Source: Bidens hawaiensis (Eukaryota > Streptophyta > Magnoliopsida > Asterales > Asteraceae). Taken from it: DNA of 64,000 nucleotides. Both the position numbers and the translations under genes were made by a program. The DNA is taken from positions 2,314,501-2,378,500 of the forward strand of contig JAIQDT010000172.1 of assembly GCA_021521415.1 (NCBI GenBank), read 5' to 3'. Every line of letters starts with the position of its first letter. Position 1 is the stretch's first letter. This document shows positions 21,951 through 32,740 of this stretch, one piece after another. The notes under the pieces were generated by a model. The model made no database searches, was not told where the DNA came from, and saw nothing but the letters and a program-made list of their open reading frames with translations.

Positions 21951-22998
21951 TTTCGGAATGTGTAAGATTTCAGAATTTTCGTATGTGCATTCGTATTCGT
22001 TTACCCGACTCGGAAATGTAATTCAGATATTTCGTACTATTAAAAACTTGTTTTTATTGGCATTTAACTTGGCTTAACTTAGTTTATAGTCTCATAACTT
22101 TCAAACTCGTCAAACAACTCTTAAAAACGCTCAAAACGATTAAAAATCGCGTTTATAGAAGTACATGGACTACTTTTGCCAAAAAATCAAGAAATTTAAG
22201 CCACAAGATAAGTCATATGATGTTATAATGTGTCCAAATTCATTTCTCTATGATTACAAACGAAATCCGTAGGTTATTATACCTGATTTTGTCATTAATT
22301 GATTATATCGTTTCCTATTCGAGCCCATTTACCAAAAAAACGAATTCTGACTTTTATTATTATAAAAAACCTATAAAGAAACCCTAAATACATCTGAAAA
22401 CTCAGCCCTCAATCAATTTTAATGATTGATGGGATTCGGTCAATTGCACGCCGGTGCGTTTTAGGGCATAATATTTAAAATATTTGATTATTCGATTTCT
22501 CTATCTTCTGGTCAAAATTAGCTTTCGGGGCAGAATACTTTTATGTTTATTTGAGATTTTGAGTGTACTAACTAAAACCCGACTCCCGACTCGGCTTTCG
22601 GATTATGGTCAATACCAGCTCTCTATACATCCTTTTGGATTGATTCCAGTGGATATGTTCTAGGTTTTACCCTATTTTATTTTGTATAAGTCTCAGGTCT
22701 GTTTGGATCAGAATACTTTTCGCGATAACCTTGCTCGTTTATGTTATCTCATGGTTTACTCTTTTAATCATCAAGGTGAGTAATCACTCCCCTAGTTTAC
22801 TTGTTTTCGAACGTTTTGGGGACATATGCGTATCTTATATTATTTATATACTATTAGTATTCTCATTAGCAAACTGTTAACCTTGCGTGCTATCAATTAT
22901 ATGCTTAACTTGCTACATGTTAATTTGTTTATTTGAACGCATTCAGAGAGGTCCATCATATTCATATTATTAGTATGATCATACGACCATCGTATTGG
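21951..22998 (+). repeat. Remnant of a gypsy LTR
   Basis: From 22774 (GGTGAGTAATCACTCCCC) to 22998 (CATACGACCATCGTA) the sequence matches LTR C at 57316-57540 closely enough to align by eye (GGGGACATATGCG, CTTAACTTGCTA, GAGAGGTCCA). The part upstream, 21951-22773, is probably the rest of this LTR but is not alignable by eye. No primer site follows; it is cut at 22998. Confidence 0.55.
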
Positions 22999-23261
22999 TT
23001 TGAAACCGAGCATCTTGGTTCGGCTTGGTTTTGCTTGTTTCATACAAAGTTTTCAATTTTAAATTTCTAAAACTTTAAAATATCATTAATTCAATACTTT
23101 CAACTCTAAAACGTCTAAACTTATAAATTTAAAATTACTAAAACTCATAGTTAACAACAATACACATATAAAACGAGCGGCTAGGGTTTAAATTTTAACT
23201 TTTAAGTCAACATAAAAAAGAGAAATTTTAAAAATTAAAAAAATTATATACTTTTATATAT
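22999..23261. repeat. Left half of a GAACCGAGC-type repeat split by element 2
   Basis: GAAACCGAGCATCTTGGTTCGGCTTGG-type words here (shown in part) face AACCGAACC and CCGAGCG words at 30830-30930, on the other side of element 2. Removing element 2 and one ATACA copy joins them into one self-complementary repeat of about 0.4 kb. Its ends are not defined. Confidence 0.4.
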
Positions 23262-23266
23262 ATACA

Positions 23267-23648
23267 TGTAAGTCCCGAATCTGGATCACTACAATATGAT
23301 ATCAACCAGATGAGTATTGGTGCGGAATACCAACACTCGGTGATTCAAGAACACAAATAAGAACTAGTAAATAACACAAGATTGCTTCAAAACACACGTA
23401 TATTATTGAATACGTCAGGTGCTTAAGCACTTACAATACTTGATCAGAATACTAGGAATGAACAACCTTTAACCCTATACATAACATCTCTATATATAGG
23501 GATATCAACTAACTAGGCCGACCCAAACAACCAAAAGCCCACCGAGAACACATAAGTGTTCTCGGTTCACCTACAAACCCAAAACCCAGATCCCAAACAA
23601 GTATAACTATATACAAATTAATCTCAAACCACAAAACTAGGCCCAACA
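23267..23648 (-). repeat. 3' LTR of element 2
   Basis: On the minus strand it begins TGTTGGGCC and ends GGGACTTACA. It carries a perfect inverted repeat, half site CCGAGAACAC, at 23542-23565, and a TATA box (TATATATA) at 23498-23491, 43 bases downstream of the palindrome in the direction of transcription. Confidence 0.95.
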
Positions 23649-23649
23649 A

Positions 23650-23662
23650 TCTCCCCCTTGGT
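23650..23662 (-). promoter_or_regulatory. Polypurine tract of element 2
   Basis: On the minus strand AACCAAGGGGGAGAT immediately precedes the LTR; AAGGGGGAG is identical to the tract of element 1. Confidence 0.9.
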
Positions 23663-25902
23663 TTGTAGCTTTATCTTTAATCTTGCTCGATATAATCAAT
23701 ATCCGCATCCTTTAACGCTCCAGCCCAGAACTTGTTGTTGATAATGGACGCCACCATGCTCGTGTATTCTTTTGTAGCTTTCTCGAAAAGTGGATTAGCT
23801 GTAATCTGAAAAGTGCTGAGAGTCTTGATGTCCCTTTCACCAAACTTCAACAGATCCTTAGGGTCAACAAAACGGTATTGACCTTTCCCTTTTTGTAGCT
23901 TGACAATGGCCGTGGCAGTGAAGGAGTCATAAAACCAGAATCTCATATTCTCCAACGTACCATCGGGAATGGCATCTGGTATGGGAATGTAAGTAGCTTT
24001 CTTCTTAGGAGGCCACATTACACTCACCATTGTTTTTCCTGTTCTCGGATCTTAAACACCCTTTGCTTTCTTCAAAAACGACTCGGCGGTCTTCATATGC
24101 GGGAAACCTCGATCAACTTGTCTTTTCAGAAAATCCCAGAAATATGAGCCCCGTTTGTCATTTGATGGATTTGTAAATGGAGCATTTATTAAGTCACTCA
24201 AATCAACTTTAGTCCAGGAACCAAAGTCTCTCATCTTTTTATAATACTACATCGTTCCTGACTTTCTCTTAACCCACCACATATTCTTATCTGCATTGAA
24301 ACCCCAGGATAAAACTCCAGATCGATCACCGTATTTATCAGAGAATCTCTTTTGAAGCGTAACAACAAATCTCTCTGGGTGATCCGATGATACAACGTTC
24401 TGATCAGAATTCTTCATCACCAGTAATTTCTTCTTTCCTTTTTCAAGTAATTTCTTCTGAATTCTGCGCGATTTCTCTTTGGAGATTGGTGGTGCTTCCA
24501 TGTATTGCCTTAAGGACTCTGATTCCTTTTGTCTGCTAATATCAGTGTTGTCGACTGGACGAACAGTGGAATCTTTATCTTGGTCAGCAGTGTGAGGTTG
24601 ATACAGGACATCTTCATTACCCTTGAACTCATCTCCAAATTTCTAAAATAATTTTTGTTGGAGATCGAGATACATAACTGTTAAACCTCCCATGCCAGAC
24701 TACAACTCTTTAATCTTGGAATCTTTGTCTGAGTTGCTATCGTCAAGATCTTGAATACGGACATCCTTAATTACCGAATCCTGCTCGAGTTCAAAGACTC
24801 GTCGTTGCATTACCTGAATATCTACAGGAGCGTTCTCAAGAACCACACCTTTTCCCTTATTCTGAAAGTAGTTTTCCTGCATAGCAAGGATCTGAGCAAC
24901 CTTATCTGAAACACCCGAGCTTGATTGACCCTGAACGGATGACCGGATGAGCCAGAGGGAATATCTGAAGGGTTTGAGTATGGAATTTCTGTCTCAAAGT
25001 CAAAATCACTGTACAACAACTCCTGGAAAGATGGTTCAGCAACAGGACTGGTAGTTGAATCTGGCGCTGGTATGGGTGTTGATTCTGGTGCTGGTGTGGG
25101 TGTTGGTTCTGGTGTTGGTGTTGGTGTAGGTGTCACGTTGGTTGTTTCGACTTCACTGTCCAACTCGCTGGATCTCAAATCATCCCTTTTCGTTTACGAT
25201 GAATGTGATCAGCAGCTGGTTCTTCAACATAATCTTCTTCAATGTCTTCAGTAACTGTTTGAGGAGGCTTCAAAGCACTTGACTGAAATAATAGTTTAGC
25301 AGCTTCAAGAGCTCTCATTTTTTCATCTTCAGTAAGAGTGACTGATTCACGGTGTTCCTCTTCATCTTCTTCATCGTCTGAAATTTCAAATGCTGCAGCA
25401 CGTGGTTGAGCGGATACCACATGCTCGTCAGCAACTTGAGCCACGACAGGCTCAGCTTCGGTCTCAGCGAAACGACCGAATTTTACTAGAGGTTTTAATC
25501 CCCTATAAACCACTTTGGCTCCCTTTTTTGACTACTTCATTAACCCAAAGGAATTGGGTCCCATAGACTTCATATCCAAGGTCTCAACAGATTTAACCAA
25601 GTCTGTGTAATGAGAATCAAAAATCATCTGTAAAAAACCTTGGATACATCAAGAACATCTCCTTCTTCTTTTCCCTTAAATTGCTCATCATTTCATTGAA
25701 AATGAACTTGGAATAGTTGTAATTCCAACCCATGATCAGAGCAGCAACGGCAGACATTTGGGTGTGACTGATCTCATATGAACCTCCCTTTCTTCCCGAG
25801 ATACATGTAAAGAACGTGTGCAGTAGGTATCTCCAGTATGGGTGAAACAGCTTCTTGATTGCTGGTGGATAAGTACCTTCGTATCCCATTCTTGTGAGAA
25901 CT

Positions 25903-28883
25903 TGTAACACCCCGCAACCGCAGCGGAAACGTAAACGGGATGCGACAGACACCTCTGATATCAACCACATTGTTTATAAAGAAAACTGAATGCATTAATA
26001 TACTTCAAAATTACATTATCTCGTATTTCATTACCGTCTAGGTGATACACACATCATACCATACGATACATAACTTTATTTGTTATAATGTATCCTAACA
26101 TCCCGCACGCAAATCTTACACACATCAAGCACTTAGCACGTAAGCAATCACCTTATCTTAGTTGTACCTGAAAAGCATGTGAGAAAACGGGTCAACTACG
26201 AATAGTTGGTGAGTTTCACAATTTTAGTAAACCATGATAAATCCATATCATAATATAATATTATCTGGGGACACTGTTAACCCAGTACTGTACTCACTCC
26301 GGGGGCAATGTTAACCCGGAAACACTTCTAGGAACCCCTGGGGACACTGTTAACCCAGTACTGTACTCCCTCCGGGGGCAATGTTAACCCGGAAACACTT
26401 CCAAAGACATCTGGGGACACTGTTAACCCAGTCCTGTACCCATTCCGTACGATTCCCATACAATCAAATATTTATAAACACACGCAAGTCCATGCGTTCA
26501 GTATGTACTTAAACATTTTAATAGAAACATGCTTCCGCCCCGGGAAAATATTTGAAAACAATTCAGAAAAAGGGGCTCGTGAAACTCACCTTAGCACATG
26601 CAAGCAGGTAACAACAATCATTATCAGTTAACACGTCCAATCTGTAATATGATCCCTACGATCGTTACTATACACTCATTATTAATATAACTTTAACCAA
26701 GTTAACCGGTACATCTGGGGACACTGTTAACCCAGCACTGTACCCGTTCTGGGGGCAAGGTTAACCCAAAAACACTTCTCCGAACTCAGATTGTGATATC
26801 GTTTAGAGTTCCATGGTCATAATTACTATTAGTTGTTTTTTTTCTCGTTTTGCGTGCCTAGCACGGTTATTCGTTTTTACGTTCCAAAAATGAGTTTGGT
26901 CACACACGACCCGAAAATAGTCGTTGACTGATCATTTAATTAAAGTGGTGAAATTAGTACTCGGTTTAGACGCCCCGATTGACCTCGGGACCCGTTTCCG
27001 TCTTTGGCGTACCGGAAACTGTTAAATCGGTTAAAAATACCCAAATCATCCGAATTATTTTCGGATGATTCATTTTTACTTGTTTAACTCAATTATATGA
27101 AAATAGTCCATTTTTAGGGTTTTTATACACCAGTCAGCTCGCTTAAGCGAACTTCACCGGTTTACGCGTTTTAACTTTAAAAGTTTGATAATTAGCACAA
27201 ATAATTATCCGTTTAACCTCGGATCTGGAAATTTTGTACAAAAAACATTTTGACCGTGGGAAAATTTATAAAAATATTTCCAGAATTAATTTCTATATTT
27301 AAAATTTATTTATCTATTTTTAAACACCATTTAAACACTAAATATGTCGTAAATACCAACGATCTTAGAAAAATCCCAAATTTTTCCTGGATGTCCCCTG
27401 CCATCCACATAGTCCCCTGTAATTTTTCCAGAACAAAAATATTCTTTTACATGCCATTTTTACTAAAACCGAGCTAGAAATCCCTAGAACTCGTTTAACC
27501 GAAAAGCCTACTTAGATTTCTCCAACAGACCTCAAATTTTGTGTGTGACTTATACATGATATGAAAAGCTTATCTGCAATTTTCCAGAATTTTTCATGAT
27601 ATTTAACTATTTTTCACCATTTTTGGCCAAAACCGAGCATTAAATTCACCAAATATTCATCCTTTGTCCAAAAATTACCAAATATTCACAGAACTCTTAT
27701 TTTCATGTGTAGAACATCCCTGTAAAATTTCATGACCTAACTCTAAACGACCAACAATCTGTCCAAAAACACATACACCGACATAAACCGAATATACCTT
27801 TCGTTTTCCGCCACTACAAGCTACAAACTCGTCTTTCCGCCTTATCTACCACTAAATACAGAGCCTACAAACAACATACCACAATACCAAGCAAGTTACA
27901 CTCACGATCAAGCCTCTTACACTATAGTTTCGGTTATGATTCACAAACAAAGATTTAAACCGTAAAAATTCGTTTTTGGTTCGTTTAACTCCTTTCTTGG
28001 ACCAAGATCCCTTGTATAACCCGTATACATCACTTGATCATGCAAGAATCAGTTTTCATCTTTGAAACCTCATTTTCTTGCAAACAAACTCAAGAAACGA
28101 AGATGAACACGTGATTAACTCGGTTTTTACCTCGGTTTTTCTTGCTCCAAATGTCGGTTTTGAGTTCATGAAAGTGGAGAGACTTGAAGATTGTTGATAT
28201 GTTTGATGAAAAAAAAGAAAAAAAATGGGAGAATGGGGATACCCATTTCCGATCGGCACTCTTAGGAGGTGGGGTGGGACCCACAAGTTCATTTTTGGCC
28301 ACTCATTTGGATATCCGCAATCCGGATAATGTTTTGGATAATCTGGTTCAGTTCGTTTCTCGGTTAAACGTTTAATTCGGCTTAAAACGAGGCCAAAACG
28401 GTTGTTTTTCGGCTAAAAAAATGAAATTTATATAAAACCGATTTAAAAACTTTAAAACCTTAAACCATGACATTTATTAACTCAAAACATCATATTATTA
28501 ATTATCGCGCATCTTTTTCGGCTTGATCGATTGTCTCTTGCTCGGTTTGGTATTAAAGGTTTCGTTTAATGTACCGTCGTACCATTAAATCGAAATTCTT
28601 TTTCTGTGCCGTACTTTACTTATCCCGAAGCATTAATGCTTCGTAAAATCACTAAATATCATATATCTCGTCTATAATTGAACCCTCGATTCGTTCGGGT
28701 TTCAATAACTATCAATCGATTAATCGCATATTCAATACGATGAATTATTTATTCACGCACAATCAATACAGTGAACCCTGTATTCTCGTATAGTTACTAT
28801 GGTAACTCATGCACCCGACATTAAATATGACGTAACTATTGTCTACCGGTTAGGGTATACCGGGTTTCGTCGGAATCGTTACA
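25903..28883 (-). mobile_element. Solo LTR of a gypsy retrotransposon, 2981 bp
   Basis: The block is TG...CA bounded and flanked by perfect GAACT copies (25898-25902 and 28884-28888). In the minus direction it starts TGTAACGATTCC and ends GCGGGGTGTTACA, the same style of end as the gypsy LTRs at 17096 and 57997. It splits the envelope-like gene exactly, with the frame restored on removal. No internal region or second LTR remains, so unequal recombination between two LTRs is the likely origin. Size and ends suggest a chromovirus such as Tekay, which I cannot confirm without its pol. Its small ORFs are not genes. Confidence 0.9.
26265..26460. repeat. Tandem hairpin repeat in the solo LTR, unit about 72-74 bp
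   Basis: Units start at 26265, 26337 and 26411 (third partial), with a diverged copy at 26715-26780. Each full unit holds two stem-loops of the same shape: CTGGG-N11-CCCAG and CCGGG-N11-CCCGG, both with GTTAA in the loop. The second base pair differs (T-A against C-G) while pairing is kept. Confidence 0.85.
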
Positions 28884-29232
28884 GAACTTCAGTAATTTCA
28901 GTAGCAGAGTACTCTATTGGGTAGTCGGGTTGATCCCTAGACAGGAGTACCTCTCTGATAATGGCTTCAGTAATAACGACCGACTTCATATGTATTTTGG
29001 AGTCGATTGAAATAACTCCATCTGCTTCTTGTGAATTGATCTTTGCATTGTTCCAGAAATCAGTAATCATCTTCTTGCAAATGACAGGATTCTCACGAAG
29101 AGCATGAGAGATCCTGCAGGTATTGAGTCCGACTATCATTGACTTGAATTCCTTGTGAGCCATTGGTGGATCATACAAGTGGCCAGCTATATTATGAGTA
29201 TCCACAAACTTTAACGAGTTTTGATCAGCCAT

Positions 29233-29244
29233 ATCTGCACCAAA
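29233..29244 (-). promoter_or_regulatory. Splice-acceptor-like site at the envelope-like start, element 2
   Basis: On the minus strand TTTGGTGCAG is followed by AT and the ATG. A donor-like CGGTGAGTTT lies near 30320, about 60 bases inside the primer site, so a 1.1-kb leader intron is possible. Compare 10690-10712. Confidence 0.4.
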
Positions 29245-29440
29245 CTTATCAAGTTAGATATCAAATATATTGGCTTGATAGTGTTTAACAATTCTCATAA
29301 TTAGAAGAAGACTTGAATTAAAAAAAAATACAAGCCCAAAGAAAACACATTTGACGGCACAAAAGGTATTAATTGGCCCAAATACTCAATACTGTGTAAT
29401 TTTGGGCCCAGTCAGCGAGTATAAAGCCCAGAAGGAGGGA

Positions 29441-30160
29441 TCTCGGTCAAACCAATGAGTTTTCGGTCAACAATAGCAATGAAAGTTAGCCGAGAACTGA
29501 GGTTCTCGGTCAACATTTAACCGAGAGTAGGAGTTCTCAGTCAAACCGAGAACATAGATATCTACCATGATAGGGAGTTCTCGGTCAATAAAAGTCAAAC
29601 CGAGAACTCCTTGCCAGCTGGGGACAGAGAACCCCTTTGGATTCCACCTTGGAATTCGTGTAACCTTCTTTAACCCACCGAGATCCCTAAAAAGCCACCA
29701 TTAAACCTGCAACATTTTATAAAAACTCAACCGAAAACCCTTAATCCAACCCAAAAATTAACCACCGGAATTCCTAAATAAACAAGAATCCACTTTTGAT
29801 TCATCAAATTATTGAACAAATCAGGTTACGGTAGCCTTAGTCAATCCAATATCAGTACATGAATCCCAAATCATCTTAGGCCGTTGACCGAGAACTAGAG
29901 TGTTGACCAAATCTTTGACCGAGAACTCAGGTATTGAAAAAAGATTTACCGAGAACACAAGTGTTGACTAAAGATTAACCAAAAACTCAATTGTTGACCA
30001 AAGATTAACCGAAAACCCTCTATGTTGACCAACTCTTTGACCGAGACCACGAATTGGCCGAGAACAAGCAGTCACCTAAAACAATCAGTCACCGAAAACA
30101 ATCTTCAGCCGAGAACAAGCAGTTACCGAAAACACTCCTCAGCCGAGAACTAATGGTTAT
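29441..30160 (-). repeat. CCGAGAAC/GTTCTCGG cluster in the element 2 leader
   Basis: On the plus strand I count nine exact CCGAGAAC and two exact GTTCTCGG plus near matches (CCGAAAAC, TCTCGGTCAA), often followed or preceded by GTTGACC. The word is the half site of the LTR palindrome of this element. The cluster fills the leader between primer site and envelope-like start, the same kind of place in which GGCGAAGTT words cluster in element 1. Confidence 0.88.
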
Positions 30161-30381
30161 CAAGAACTACAGAGGCCGAAAACCAAAACATCTTTAACTG
30201 AATTGTAACAAATTTCCAAATAAAGTGGGATTTGATTTAATTTCCAAGTCAAATCCAATCTTTATCCAAATATAGTCCAATCTTCTTCTCTGAACACTGC
30301 CTTGCCGGAAAAACTCACCGAACCTTGTAAATAATATCCTCGAATCGTTGATATCACAATAACGAGCCTGAATTTGTCAAA

Positions 30382-30396
30382 GGCTCTGATACCAAT
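30382..30396 (-). promoter_or_regulatory. Primer binding site of element 2
   Basis: On the minus strand ATTGGTATCAGAGCC directly follows the 5' LTR end; complement of initiator tRNA-Met. Confidence 0.95.
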
Positions 30397-30778
30397 TGTA
30401 AGTCCCGAATCTGGATCACTACAATATGATATCAACCAGACGAGTATTGGTGCGGAATACCAACACTCGGTGATTCAAGAACACAAATAAGATCTAGTAA
30501 ATAACACAAGATTGCTTCAAAACACACGTATATTATTGAATACGTCAGGTGCTTAAGCACTTACAATACTTAATCAGAATACTAGGAATGAACAACCTTT
30601 AACCCTATACATAACATCTCTATATATAGGGATATCAACCAACTAGGCCGGCCCAAACAACCAAAAGCCCACCGAGAACACATAAGTGTTCTCGGTTCAC
30701 CTACAAACCCAAAACCCAGATCCCAAACAAGTAGAACTAAATACAAATTAAGCTCAAACCACAAAACTAGGGCCAACA
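30397..30778 (-). repeat. 5' LTR of element 2
   Basis: 382 bases, equal in length to the left copy with nine substitutions. The palindrome is at 30672-30695 and the TATA box at 30621-30628, both intact. Confidence 0.95.
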
Positions 30779-30783
30779 ATACA

Positions 30784-31584
30784 CAAAAATTATATATAAA
30801 ACTAATAAACAAAAAATAATTCGAGCAAAGCGAACCGAACCAAACCGAGCGAGGCTTTTCTCATGCTTGGCTTGTTCTTAAACCGAACCGAGTCGAACAG
30901 CTTGATTCAAAACCGAGCGGAAATCGAACGAGCATTTTTTGAGCAAGCGACGAACGAGCGGCGAGCAATTCAGGTACCCCTATTTACAACAACAGCAGCT
31001 GCTTCACAGTTCTGAGTTCACTGCTTCACACTACACCATAGCGCTGACCTCCACACCACACCATAGCACCAGCCACCGCCTCGTCGGTCACTTCACACCA
31101 CAACGTCGGCCGCCGGACTACGTCTACACCGTCGGACGACACCACACTAGTCCTCACAGTCCATGGCCACCGCCCACCTCTCCATCTTTTCGGTGTGATT
31201 TTTCGTTTACTTGTTTAAATTAGAATTAATTTGGGAATTAGGGTTTATGTTTAAATTAGAATTGATTAGGTATTTAGGATTTATGTTTAAGTTGGAATTT
31301 ACTAGCTTTTAGTTTTATGTATAAAGTACCAAATAGGAATTGATTATTGATATTAGGTTTTTTTTTCAAATTTTGTTTAGGGAACTTTGATATTCGGTTT
31401 TCGGTTCAAATTTTGTTTAGGGAACTTTGAAGATTAGTAAACAACCTCTTATTAGCATCATTTTTAAACGTCAAAGAAAAGAAATCGATGACATCGGTTC
31501 ATTACCAAGTTTAAATATGCCAGCTTCAAGTTCAAGATGATAAAAAGCCTACAACTTAATTAAAGCATAAAAGCCCAACTTAAA
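30784..31584. other. Right part of the GAACCGAGC repeat, then non-coding DNA
   Basis: 30784-30960 carries ACCGAACC and CCGAGC words (see 22999-23261). 30961-31230 is C-rich with an ORF lacking any domain. Near 31365-31430 a 45-bp unit (TCAAATTTTGTTTAGGGAAC) is tandemly doubled. No gene seen. Confidence 0.4.
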
Positions 31585-31895
31585 TAACCGGGTGAAGGCA
31601 CATGTGAAATACGTTACCAAGCGCCCGTACGCATCAAATGGATAATCGGGCGTGGTACACACCAAAGGGGTAATCCGCCTTAGTATGTTTGTAACACGAA
31701 ACCGGGCACGAAACACAACACACGTAACCAGGTGCTTGTACGAGCAAAACGCATTACCGAGCGCTGGTGCGCACCAAACGGGTATCCCAGGGCAGCACAC
31801 GCATTATGCGAAATAGGGCATGGGACTCGCAAAAAATACCTAACTAGCCGCCGGTGCCGCGAAATGCGTTACCGGGTGCCTGCACTCACGAAACC
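31585..31895. repeat. Degenerate GC-rich minisatellite (GTTACCGGGTGCC-type)
   Basis: Loosely repeated words such as GTTACCAAGCGCC, GTAACCAGGTGC, ATTACCGAGCGCTGG and GTTACCGGGTGCC, each followed by GTACGCA/GCGCACCAAACGG-like sequence, occur about five times at 50-100-bp spacing. It is far richer in GC and CpG than its flanks. Overlapping ORFs on both strands are by-products. Confidence 0.55.
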
Positions 31896-32110
31896 AATAA
31901 AAAAATTTTCTTCAAATGTATGGTTAAAAAAAGTTTTTACGCTACCCCTGAAATTATATTTTAGATCCGCCACTTAATAGCGATCCATATGAATTGCAAT
32001 ATACATGTTTTATTTGTTCAAAATATTTCTTAGCTTTGCCACAGTTTCAAAATAAACTATATTTATTTTATGTTTTATTTACACAAATCAAACCACAAAC
32101 TATAAAATAG
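31896..32110. other. AT-rich non-coding DNA
   Basis: Nothing recognisable; includes ATTTTAGATCCGCCACT, a phrase often seen near decayed plant retroelement ends. Confidence 0.3.
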
Positions 32111-32740
32111 TTTTATCTAAATAAAACGTATCTAACATGCTCGTTAGAAATAAACCATTACAAAAGTTATTTCCAAAATCATTTTAAAGCTTTTCGATTC
32201 TTATAAGATAAATTGATTCTAACACGCTTCTTAGAAATAAGCGATTACATATATCATTTTAACGTTTTTCAATTAATATAAAATAAACAGCTGTAACACA
32301 CTTTGTTAAGAAATGTTTGATTACACAAAATCGTTTTAAAGCTACTAGCACGATTCTTAGATATGAACGATTACAAAAATCGTTTTAAGATGGACGGCTT
32401 ATCAAGCATTACTAACTTGATTTTTATAAGATAAAGGATTACAAAAACGTACAGTCTTTTTTTTTTGAACCGTTTCTAAATTGATTATTAGACATAAACG
32501 ATCACAAAAATCATTTTAAAAATTTAAACCTAACGAATTTTGAAAACCGTTTCTTACACGATTTTTTGAAAACAATCGATTACAAAAATCATTTTGAAAC
32601 AAGCCGTTTTCCAAGAACAATTTCTAACTCGAAGAGTAGACATAAGCGATTAAAAAATCATTTTAACGAACTTCCAAAATCGTTTCTAACACTATAGATA
32701 GAATACAAACGATTAAAAATCGTTCCTAAAACCAACCACT
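32111..32740. repeat. Degenerate minisatellite, 'TTAGAAATAAACGATTACAAAAATCG' type
   Basis: About ten imperfect units, spacing 45-80 bases, each with GATTACAAAAATC, ATTTTAA and TCTAACACGATT-like words. Units have drifted and vary in length, so the array is old. No coding potential. Confidence 0.7.

Larger units (their letters stand above)
23677..29232 (-). pseudogene. Envelope-like gene of element 2, interrupted by a solo LTR
   Basis: The start is the ATG at 29232 in the context GCAGATATGGCT. The first 349 bases (29232-28884) end at the target site of the solo LTR; after its removal with one GAACT copy the frame continues at 25897 without a shift. This N-terminal domain matches that of element 1: LTRMGYEG, CISGRKGGS and LMYPRFF line up with FLRMGY, CMSGRKEG and IMYPRFL. 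Next come an acidic region (25,370-25,300), a Thr-Pro repeat linker (about 25,135-25,040), a coiled-coil-like stretch (24,880-24,700) and a basic C-terminal part ending at 23677, 28 bases from the LTR. At least three frameshifts and several stops disable it. Confidence 0.82.
23267..30778 (-). mobile_element. Sirevirus-like Copia derivative without gag-pol (element 2)
   Basis: Two 382-bp LTRs flank a minus-strand interior, with a perfect five-base target duplication (ATACA at 23262-23266 and 30779-30783). The primer site adjoins the right LTR and the polypurine tract the left LTR. Between them are only a leader with CCGAGAAC repeats and an envelope-like gene; no gag, protease, integrase, RT or RNase H can be read. 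The LTRs differ at nine sites (2.4%), about 0.9 million years at 1.3e-8. A solo gypsy LTR (25903-28883) inserted later. It must have relied on enzymes from elsewhere if it moved in this form; the gag-pol loss could also postdate insertion. Confidence 0.9.

Noticed and set aside
25072..25254. Plus-strand Gly/Val-rich ORF
   Set aside because: Antisense shadow of the Thr-Pro linker of the envelope-like gene.
30939..31800. ORFs of 80-100 residues near 31 kb on both strands
   Set aside because: No family features; the second group reads through a GC-rich degenerate minisatellite.
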